DNA from: Streptococcus sp. 68
GTDB lineage: Bacteria; Bacillota; Bacilli; Lactobacillales; Streptococcaceae
Reading direction: 5' to 3'
NCBI RefSeq assembly: GCF_013277415.1
Contig: NZ_VMMX01000005.1
Location: 139,381 to 203,380 of the forward strand
DNA: 64,000 nt
The stretch's first letter is position 1. The number at the start of each line of letters is the position of its first letter. Shown here one piece after another: positions 58,146-64,000 of the stretch. The position numbers were made by a program, and so were the translations under genes. The notes under the pieces were generated by a model that ran no database searches, was not told the origin of the DNA, and saw only the letters and a list, made by a program, of their open reading frames with translations.

Positions 58146-59177
58146 TTATTCTCCTAACGTTTTGTAAATTTCTCTGACAAGGGCTTCCGTATTTTCCCAA
58201 CCCAGGCAAGGGTCTGTGATAGATTTGCCAAATACTTCTGGCTCATTTTGTCGACCATCTTCCAGATAAGACTCAATCATAAAACCACGAACGAACTGCT
58301 TGATTTTTTCATTCCAAGCACGGTTAATCAAGGTCTGGCGGACAATTCGGATCTGTTCCATATACTGCTTACCAGAATTGTCATGATTGGTATCAATGAT
58401 GATAAAAGGATTTTCCAAGCCCATTTTCTCATACTGGGCAATGGTGTCAATTAAATTGTCATAATAGTAGTTGGGAATATTTTTTCCATATTCATTAAGA
58501 GCACCACGAAGAATGGCATGTGAAAGCGGGTTACCAGTTGTTTCCACTTCTTTTCCTAGGAAAAGGAAACTTTGTTTGTTTTGAGCAGCATAAATCCCAT
58601 TAAACATAACATTGAGATTTCCAGAGGTTGGATTTTTAAACCCAGTCGCGAAATCTGCTCCACTTGCCACAAAGCGGTGTTGCTGGTCTTCAACCGAACG
58701 TGCACCAACTGCCATGTAAGAAATCAAATCATCTACAAGCGGTAGATTTTCAGGATAAAGCATTTCATCAGCAGTAGTCATACCTGTTTCCGTGATGACA
58801 CGATAATGAAGATGTCGAACGGCTTTGATTCCGTTGATGAGGCTAGGGGCTTCTGTCGCATTAGGCTGGTGAATCAAGCCCTTATAGCCATCTCCGTTGG
58901 TACGGGGTTTGGCAGTGTAAACACGCATAACCATAAAGATACGGTCTGCCACTTCTTCTTGCAAAGCTGCCAAACGCTTAGCGTATTCAAGAACAGCTTC
59001 TTCATTGTCAGATGAGCATGGCCCGATTACCAAGAGAATTCGCTGGTCTTTTCCACGTATAATGGCTTCTAGCTCTTGATCGCGCTGAGATTTTCTCTCC
59101 AAAGCTTGACCTTCTAATTTTGATAAGGCACGAACTTCTTCAATATTGATTTTAGGACTTTTTGCTGTAAATACCAT
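58146..59177 (-). CDS. aroF: DAHP synthase, first tandem copy
   Basis: This 343-residue paralogue of the neighbouring DAHP synthase has identical lengths of the core motifs ([45 protein letters not shown]). It is transcribed first, about 80 bp after secA, with AAGGAGATGAG as ribosome-binding site. The N-terminal region, where allosteric sites lie in this class, is the part that differs most between the two. Confidence 0.95.
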   Translation of the reverse strand: MVFTAKSPKINIEEVRALSKLEGQALERKSQRDQELEAIIRGKDQRILLVIGPCSSDNEEAVLEYAKRLAALQEEVADRIFMVMRVYTAKPRTNGDGYKGLIHQPNATEAPSLINGIKAVRHLHYRVITETGMTTADEMLYPENLPLVDDLISYMAVGARSVEDQQHRFVASGADFATGFKNPTSGNLNVMFNGIYAAQNKQSFLFLGKEVETTGNPLSHAILRGALNEYGKNIPNYYYDNLIDTIAQYEKMGLENPFIIIDTNHDNSGKQYMEQIRIVRQTLINRAWNEKIKQFVRGFMIESYLEDGRQNEPEVFGKSITDPCLGWENTEALVREIYKTLGE

Positions 59178-59257
59178 AACTCATCTCCTTATAAAGCAAA
59201 CAGATACCAAGTAAAAATTTACTTTTCACAAGGTATCCGCCTCTAAACTATCTCATT

Positions 59258-61771
59258 TTATTGTCTTTTACCGTGACAGTTTTTAAACTTCTTACCAGAA
59301 CCACATGGGCAAAGTTCATTGCGTCCAATCTGGCTCAAATCCAAATCTTCTGGCATATTTGCTTGGTGGGCAGCAATATTACGAGTCGCTGTTGTACTGA
59401 TATGGCGTTCTGCCTGTGGTCTTTCTTGTTCATGAATTTGTGCTTTCATCATCAAGCGTGTCACATCAAACTCAATCGAACCAATCATGTCATTAAACAT
59501 ACGGAAACCTTCTGCCTGATACTCAACAACAGGGTTATTCTGAGCATAGCCACGAAGTCCAACCGCATTACGCAATTGATCAAGGGCATCGATATGATCT
59601 GTCCACTTGTTATCTACCACTCGTAGAATCAAGACTTTTTGGAATTCTTTGACTGCTTCTTCATCGCGTAGTTTTGAAACCTGACTATCGTAAACTTGCA
59701 AGGCACGTTGGAAGAGTTCTTCCTTAATGGCCTTATCAGACAAGCCTGACAAGTCTTCCATCGTAATAGAATCTTCTGGAAGCAAGTTGTACTTAGCAAA
59801 GTTCAAAATTGCCTCTAGTTTTTCATCTTGTTTGGCACGCGCATGACCATCAACGACACGTTCAATCGTGCGCTTGATCATTGACTGAATTTCAGGTGCC
59901 AAGTCACGGTCTGCAGTGATGACATCATAACGTTGAGCATAGATAATCTCACGTTGTTCACGCATGACATCGTCGTATTGAAGGACTTGTTTACGGGTAT
60001 CATAGTTATTTCCTTCAACACGCTTTTGCGCTGCCTCAACCTGACGCGTCAACATACGAGACTCAATCGCCTCTTCAGACATATTCAAGCGTTCAAAGAT
60101 GCCTTTCAAGCGTTCAGAACCAAAACGTTTCATCAAGTCATCTTCAAGAGAGAGGTAGAATTGTGACTCACCTGGGTCTCCTTGACGACCTGAACGTCCA
60201 CGAAGCTGGTTATCGATACGACGGCTTTCATGGCGTTCTGTACCAATCACACAAAGTCCTCCCAATTCGCGAACCCCTTCACCAAGCTTGATGTCGGTAC
60301 CACGACCGGCCATGTTAGTCGCGATGGTAACGGCACCACGTTGCCCAGCATTCATGATGATTTGGGCTTCTCTATAGTGGTTTTTGGCATTCAAGACTTC
60401 GTGAGGAACGCCAGCTGCAACCAATTTCTTAGAAATGTAATCACTAGTTTCAACCGCTACTGTACCAACCAAGACAGGCTGACCTTTTTGGTAACGAGCC
60501 TTAACATCTTCGACAACCGCCTTAAACTTAGCCTCGATACTTGCATAAAGAAGGTCTGAGTGGTCAATACGTTGAACAGGACGGTTGGTTGGGATTGGAA
60601 TAACACGAATGTTGTAGATTTCACGGAATTCTTCTTCCTCAGTCTTACCTGTACCTGTCATACCAGACAATTTCTTGTACATACGGAAAAGGTTTTGGTA
60701 AGTGATTGAGGCAGATGTCTTGGTTTCATCCTGAATTGGCACACCTTCTTTGGCTTCAATAGCTTGGTGCAAGCCATCAGAATAACGACGACCTTCCATG
60801 GTACGACCTGTAAATTGGTCGACAATCAAGATTTCTTGCTCTTCGCTGACCACATAGTCAATATCGAGAAGCATGATGTAGTTGGCACGAAGGGCGTTAT
60901 CGATAAAGTGAGTCAGAGCTACGTTTTCAATGTCATAAAGGTTTTCAAGCTTGAAGTAACTTTCAGCCTTGTCAATCCCTGAATCAGACAAACCAATAGT
61001 CTTAGACTGCACATCGATGATGTAGTCGTCTTTGTCCAAAGATTTCACATAGTGGTCTGCCATGTGGTAGAGCTGACTGGTTTCAACTGCGTTAGCACCT
61101 GATACGATCAAAGGTGTACGGGCCTCATCAATCAAGATTGAGTCAACCTCATCGACCAAGGCATAGTTAAGCGGACGTTGTACCATGTTTTCAGCACGAA
61201 CGACCATGTTGTCACGAAGGTAGTCAAATCCGATTTCTGAGTTGGTTGAGTAAGTAATATCACACTCATAGGCTTCTTTTTTCTCCATTGGAGATTTGGC
61301 AGCCAAGTTAATCCCTACTGACAAACCAAGCCATGAGTACAATTCACCCATCTCAGTCGCGTCACGTTCTGATAGGTATTCATTGACCGTAACTACGTGA
61401 ACCCCTTTACCTGAAAGGGCATTGAGGTATACCGGCATGGTCGCAGTCAAGGTTTTCCCTTCCCCTGTACGCATTTCTGGCACGTCACCATGGTGAAGAA
61501 CGATTCCCCCCATGACCTGAACCTTATATGGGAAGAGACCTAGGACACGTTTGGCACCCTCACGGACAACCGCAAATGCTTCATAAAGCAATGAATCCAG
61601 CGATTCTCCATTTTGATAACGTTCTTTAAATTCAACTGTTTTTGCTTTTAGTTGGTCATCTGTCAAAGCAGCCATTTGGTCTTCGTATTTGAAAACCTTG
61701 TCAGCCATCTTTTCCAGACGACGGATTTCTCCTTTATCATTTTCGATAATTGTTTTTAAAATATTAGCCAT
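59258..61771 (-). CDS. secA: Preprotein translocase ATPase SecA
   Basis: This 837-residue motor drives secretion through SecYEG. It has Walker [12 protein letters not shown] near residue 100, the DEAD-like box [15 protein letters not shown] near 207, motif [15 protein letters not shown] near 510, and a C-terminal zinc-binding tail [14 protein letters not shown] that contacts SecB or lipids. It is preceded by a strong promoter and heads the run down to recG. Confidence 0.98.
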   Translation of the reverse strand: MANILKTIIENDKGEIRRLEKMADKVFKYEDQMAALTDDQLKAKTVEFKERYQNGESLDSLLYEAFAVVREGAKRVLGLFPYKVQVMGGIVLHHGDVPEMRTGEGKTLTATMPVYLNALSGKGVHVVTVNEYLSERDATEMGELYSWLGLSVGINLAAKSPMEKKEAYECDITYSTNSEIGFDYLRDNMVVRAENMVQRPLNYALVDEVDSILIDEARTPLIVSGANAVETSQLYHMADHYVKSLDKDDYIIDVQSKTIGLSDSGIDKAESYFKLENLYDIENVALTHFIDNALRANYIMLLDIDYVVSEEQEILIVDQFTGRTMEGRRYSDGLHQAIEAKEGVPIQDETKTSASITYQNLFRMYKKLSGMTGTGKTEEEEFREIYNIRVIPIPTNRPVQRIDHSDLLYASIEAKFKAVVEDVKARYQKGQPVLVGTVAVETSDYISKKLVAAGVPHEVLNAKNHYREAQIIMNAGQRGAVTIATNMAGRGTDIKLGEGVRELGGLCVIGTERHESRRIDNQLRGRSGRQGDPGESQFYLSLEDDLMKRFGSERLKGIFERLNMSEEAIESRMLTRQVEAAQKRVEGNNYDTRKQVLQYDDVMREQREIIYAQRYDVITADRDLAPEIQSMIKRTIERVVDGHARAKQDEKLEAILNFAKYNLLPEDSITMEDLSGLSDKAIKEELFQRALQVYDSQVSKLRDEEAVKEFQKVLILRVVDNKWTDHIDALDQLRNAVGLRGYAQNNPVVEYQAEGFRMFNDMIGSIEFDVTRLMMKAQIHEQERPQAERHISTTATRNIAAHQANMPEDLDLSQIGRNELCPCGSGKKFKNCHGKRQ

Positions 61772-61816
61772 GTTTTTCCTTACTTTAAATTCCGAATATT
61801 TTAGAATGTTCTTTTA

Positions 61817-61845
61817 ATTTTAGCACAATTACTGATTATTTTCAA
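61817..61845 (-). promoter_or_regulatory. secA promoter
   Basis: TTGAAA and TAAAAT are separated by 17 bp, with TGC directly ahead of the -10 box (extended -10), about 45 bp upstream of the secA ATG. Confidence 0.75.
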
Positions 61846-61867
61846 GGAAGAATCCCCATTTTGAAAA

Positions 61868-61905
61868 GGAAAAAGAGGCTAGTTTCCAAGCTAACCTCTC
61901 TGACT
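61868..61905 (-). terminator. Terminator of the phospholipase/membrane-protein unit
   Basis: On the minus strand AGAGGTTAG and CTAGCCTCT pair with one G-T, followed by TTTTTCC, about 20 bp after the small membrane protein gene. Confidence 0.8.
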
Positions 61906-61916
61906 TTTATGATGCT

Positions 61917-62207
61917 TTAATTGCCAACAAAAATCGGCAAAATCGCAAATAGGATAAATAGATTTATCCAAAGAGAAAAACAGCAGATCAATCCAAAAAC
62001 AAAGAGACTGACTTTCTTGGACAGCAAGGCCATCAAAATCGACAGAATTCCAAAAACTAGCAAGACTTTCTGTATGCTGAAGAGGTCAATCTTCCCCCCC
62101 AGAATCGGACTGCCCCAAGGAAGAAAGAAGAAAGCAATCCAGATCAACAGAACTAAACCAATATAAACCTTGGAATAGCGTGTAATAAATGATTTTAGAT
62201 TCAACAT
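61917..62207 (-). CDS. Small membrane protein overlapping the PLA2-like gene
   Basis: This 96-residue protein has three hydrophobic segments (about 14-33 ending FFFLPWG, 43-63, and 66-93) and few charged residues beyond the N-terminus and a KK after helix two. Its ATG lies inside the last codons of the phospholipase gene (7-bp overlap), so translation is coupled. I recognise no family. Coupling with a secreted enzyme, and the shared terminator, suggest an immunity, anchoring or export role; all of these are inference. Confidence 0.65.
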   Translation of the reverse strand: MLNLKSFITRYSKVYIGLVLLIWIAFFFLPWGSPILGGKIDLFSIQKVLLVFGILSILMALLSKKVSLFVFGLICCFSLWINLFILFAILPIFVGN

Positions 62208-62776
62208 CCTATAGCTCCAATCGTTTCAAAATAAACTCTGATAGCATCCGCAACCCATAAGGTACTTTCTGGTATCCAACGTCTGTTAACTTTTATAAAA
62301 TCGACTAACTGACGATTACACTCACAATTAGCTCCAATACCAGCTCCCCACTTGTAACATCTATCATGATTTTGGCAACCTTGATCCAAAACGTCTACCA
62401 CAGGTAAAGTAAATCCTTCCCCGTCGTAACCAGGACCACAGTAATTCCCGTGAACAGGCAATCCTGCCTTAAAATATTTAGCAGGTGTAAACGTATTTGA
62501 ACTATAGTCTTCGCTTATTGTCTCTACCAATAAACCCATGTCAATTACATCTTTCGCTTGTTTATCTTGAACCGCTTTATCATAATCAAAATAAATCCTA
62601 TCTTTATCTTTTACAAGATAACTCTTCAACAATTCTCCGTTACGAAAACTTCTATCGCTAACTTCCAAAGAGTTTAAGTTATCATGTGAATTAGAGTCTG
62701 CAAAAACATTTTTTCCAGCAAATAAAAGTAAAAAGGCAGATAAAGCAACTAAACAAATTTTAACGATAGTTTTCAT
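62201..62776 (-). CDS. Secreted phospholipase A2-like protein
   Basis: This 191-residue protein has a clear signal peptide (MKTIVKICLVALSAFLLLFA, cleavage near VFA-DS). The mature part carries YCGPGYDGEG, matching the PLA2 calcium loop, then DQGCQNHDRCY with the catalytic His-Asp pair, then CECN. Six Cys in the mature chain, the last at the very C-terminus, could form three disulfides. The secreted PLA2 of S. pyogenes (SlaA) is, from memory, of similar size. It would cleave phospholipids outside the cell. The ribosome-binding site is TTAGGAGGAG. It lies downstream of a Trp-rich peptide gene and an Rgg regulator, implying peptide control. Confidence 0.8.
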   Translation of the reverse strand: MKTIVKICLVALSAFLLLFAGKNVFADSNSHDNLNSLEVSDRSFRNGELLKSYLVKDKDRIYFDYDKAVQDKQAKDVIDMGLLVETISEDYSSNTFTPAKYFKAGLPVHGNYCGPGYDGEGFTLPVVDVLDQGCQNHDRCYKWGAGIGANCECNRQLVDFIKVNRRWIPESTLWVADAIRVYFETIGAIGC

Positions 62777-62829
62777 GACTACTCCTCCTAATAAACATAA
62801 GTTATAAGCTAAATACGCAAACTATATTT

Positions 62830-62860
62830 TTACCAAAAGAAAGTTAATTTTTGGTAAATG
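62830..62860 (-). other. AT-rich hairpin in the leader of the PLA2-like gene
   Basis: TTTACCAAAA and TTTTGGTAAA pair over 10 bp between the predicted promoter and the ATG. It could stabilise the mRNA or act as a weak attenuator. Confidence 0.4.
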
Positions 62861-62863
62861 TAC

Positions 62864-62892
62864 TAAATACACATAAACTTAAAGCTTGTCAA
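62864..62892 (-). promoter_or_regulatory. Possible promoter of the PLA2-like gene
   Basis: TTGACA (62887-62892) and TATTTA (62864-62869) are separated by 17 bp with TG before the -10 box. It would allow transcription of the enzyme without the peptide genes upstream. Confidence 0.5.
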
Positions 62893-62919
62893 ATGAGTTT
62901 AAGAAATACATGTTTTATA

Positions 62920-62943
62920 TTATTCTAACAGATGATATTTCAT
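62920..62943 (-). CDS. Seven-codon ORF with near-consensus ribosome-binding site
   Basis: AAGGAGGAG at optimal distance precedes ATG opening MKYHLLE followed by TAA. The Shine-Dalgarno is as strong as those of the neighbouring genes, which is unlikely by chance in such AT-rich DNA. It could be a leaderless signal peptide, similar in principle to the 8-residue SIP that works with RopB in S. pyogenes. It could also be a leader ORF, or the relic of a longer gene. Confidence 0.4.
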   Translation of the reverse strand: MKYHLLE

Positions 62944-62977
62944 ATGTTCTCCTCCTTACCTATAAGCTATAAAATAT

Positions 62978-63026
62978 TTAAGTTTGGCTATAATAAAACT
63001 ACAAAAAATAAGTATGTCAAACTTAA
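62978..63026. promoter_or_regulatory. Promoter region flanked by a 9-bp inverted repeat
   Basis: TTAAGTTTG (62978-62986) and CAAACTTAA (63018-63026) are perfect inverted copies. On the minus strand the second arm overlaps a consensus TTGACA, with TATTAT 19 bp further on. This could be an operator for a regulator acting on the 7-codon ORF and the PLA2 gene. Confidence 0.45.
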
Positions 63027-63055
63027 CTAAAGAATATAAATAACACATCAATTAG

Positions 63056-63145
63056 TCACTCCCAAAACCATATATCAAACCATGGTATTAAAGGCTCCCA
63101 AACATTACAATATATAACAAAATTAAGTAAATCTTCTATTTCCAT
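63056..63145 (-). CDS. Trp-rich short peptide, candidate Rgg pheromone precursor (W-x-W class)
   Basis: This 29-residue ORF starts MEIEDLLNFVIYCNV and ends WEPLIPWFDIWFWE before TGA. AAAGGAGGG lies eight bases before the ATG and an extended -10 (TGGTATTAT) lies upstream. The C-terminal part holds four Trp, including a W-x-W motif (WFW), as in the tryptophan-rich pheromones of some streptococcal Rgg systems. It is divergent from an Rgg gene, with start codons 94 bp apart, the classic pheromone position. The mature form is probably a short C-terminal fragment after export and cleavage. Function is inferred from layout and motif. Confidence 0.7.
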   Translation of the reverse strand: MEIEDLLNFVIYCNVWEPLIPWFDIWFWE

Positions 63146-63166
63146 GACTTTTTCCCTCCTTTTTGA

Positions 63167-63172
63167 TATAAT
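63167..63172 (+). promoter_or_regulatory. Probable -10 box of the rgg gene
   Basis: Consensus TATAAT about 67 bp before the rgg ATG. It overlaps the -10 box (63171-63176) of the divergent peptide promoter, so the two transcripts start in opposite directions from nearly the same place and overlap at their 5' ends. Confidence 0.55.
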
Positions 63173-63182
63173 AATACCACCT

Positions 63183-63211
63183 TTTTCTACGTTTTTTATA
63201 AATGTAGAAAA
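63183..63211. promoter_or_regulatory. Inverted repeat, candidate Rgg-binding box
   Basis: TTTTCTAC and GTAGAAAA are perfect 8-bp inverted arms with a 13-bp AT-rich spacer. The centre is near -33 of the peptide promoter and within the leader of rgg, where an Rgg dimer could activate the peptide gene and affect its own. Confidence 0.55.
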
Positions 63212-63238
63212 TATTCACATTTACCTAGGAGGAACAAT

Positions 63239-64000
63239 ATGAGATGGGATTATGGACAGATTTTTAAAGAAATTCGAAAGTCAAAAGGATTGACCCAACA
63301 AGATGTATGTGGACAAGTCATACATCGGACAACTCTAACAAATATTGAACACGGTAAAGTTATTCCCAGTTTTGAAAACATGGTATTTCTTCTTGAACAA
63401 ATTGATATGAGCTTAGCAGAATTCAAATATATATGCAACGAATACCATCCTAGTGAAAGACGAGACATTATTGTAGAGAGCCAAAATCCGTCTACTTTTC
63501 AAGATACTAAAAAAATGGTTGAACTCACTGAGAAGTGTCAAAAATATCTTAAGACACATCACGATGTTCCTATTCAAAATATCTATCGTCATACAAAAAT
63601 TGTCACAGAGTTACGAACTAAAGGCTTCAAAAACAACCACGTCTTGAAAGATTTGTCTGAAGAAATTTGGGACTATCTTGAACCTATGGATACATGGTAC
63701 ATTAGTGATTTGAAATTGCTTGGAACCATTCTCTTTTTCTTTCCTTCTGAAAATCTTCCCCTTCTTATTGATAGAATTATGAAAACCATCGAGAAATATA
63801 AATACTTCCGAGAAACAAAAGTATTTTTATCATCTTTTTTAGCCAATCTCTCCACTGTATATTTTCAACATCATTTATTCAAAGAATGTGAAACAATCAC
63901 CCTACAACTTTTGGTATTAGCAGAAGAATTAAAAATATACGATATTCTTGGATTTTCTCAAGTACGCTTGGGAATACTACAACATAACTCCGATTTGATT
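63239..64000 (+). CDS. rgg: Rgg-family transcriptional regulator, 3' end beyond the window
   Basis: The frame is open to the window edge for 254 codons. It starts MRWDYGQIFKEIRKSKGLTQ with an XRE-type helix-turn-helix (about residues 5-60, LTQQDVCGQVIHRTTLTNIE), followed by an all-helical repeat region (about 75 onwards, TELRTKGFKNNHVLK, DTWYISDLKLLGTILFFFP). This is the layout of Rgg/RopB proteins, whose C-terminal repeat domain binds a short peptide. Full length should be about 285 residues. AGGAGG lies seven bases before the ATG. The neighbouring divergent Trp-rich ORF is its likely ligand gene and the PLA2 unit its likely target. Confidence 0.88.
   Translation, partial: MRWDYGQIFKEIRKSKGLTQQDVCGQVIHRTTLTNIEHGKVIPSFENMVFLLEQIDMSLAEFKYICNEYHPSERRDIIVESQNPSTFQDTKKMVELTEKCQKYLKTHHDVPIQNIYRHTKIVTELRTKGFKNNHVLKDLSEEIWDYLEPMDTWYISDLKLLGTILFFFPSENLPLLIDRIMKTIEKYKYFRETKVFLSSFLANLSTVYFQHHLFKECETITLQLLVLAEELKIYDILGFSQVRLGILQHNSDLI

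Noticed and set aside
57113-59177. Assembly artefact producing two DAHP synthase genes
   Set aside because: The copies differ at many residues spread along their length and have separate ribosome-binding sites; the tandem pair is also known in pneumococci.

Overview
The window is a low-GC Firmicute chromosome of the Streptococcus mitis group (S. pneumoniae / S. mitis / S. pseudopneumoniae). The evidence is the pneumococcal order psaBCA-tpx, gpmA, ileS-divIVA-ylmHG-sepF-ylmE-ftsZ-ftsA, murF-ddl-recR-pbp2b, a sialic-acid regulon and recG-alr-acpS-aroF-aroF-secA. BOX repeats and a choline-binding protein point the same way. The exact species cannot be settled from the sequence alone. Most genes lie on the minus strand, so the region reads from right to left.

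Left end (1-15800): the 5' part of rel, a choline-binding surface protein split by one in-frame TAG, a metallo-beta-lactamase-fold hydrolase, the endopeptidase pepO, the manganese transporter psaBCA behind a PsaR-like operator, thiol peroxidase, a MacB-like ABC exporter, a GH95 fucosidase-like enzyme and gpmA. Middle (15900-37500): a 2046-residue M26 zinc metalloprotease with an N-terminal LysM-like domain and no LPXTG motif, ileS under a T-box, the division cluster, and the murF-ddl-recR-pbp2b wall cluster. PBP2b carries Ala446 and Gly476, positions linked to low penicillin affinity.

Sialic-acid region (37600-51700): an RpiR-type regulator, N-acetylmannosamine kinase, N-acetylneuraminate lyase, NanE epimerase, two binding-protein-dependent ABC importers, two YhcH-family proteins and a Gfo/Idh oxidoreductase. 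Two promoters carry CcpA cre-like sites. No sialidase gene is present, unlike the corresponding pneumococcal locus, so the cell would import and degrade sialic acid released by others. Two BOX elements lie in the transcription unit.

Right end (52000-64000): acetyl xylan esterase; a 260-bp tandem duplication downstream of recG in which each copy carries its own promoter with a CiaR-like box, a 20-codon ORF and a terminator; the recG-to-secA cluster; and an accessory locus at the edge. That locus holds an Rgg-family regulator running off the window, a divergent 29-codon Trp-rich peptide gene with a W-x-W motif, a 7-codon ORF with a near-perfect ribosome-binding site, a secreted phospholipase A2-like protein and an overlapping small membrane protein. 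I regard it as the best candidate for an undescribed system: peptide-pheromone control of a secreted lipase or toxin with a possible immunity or accessory partner.
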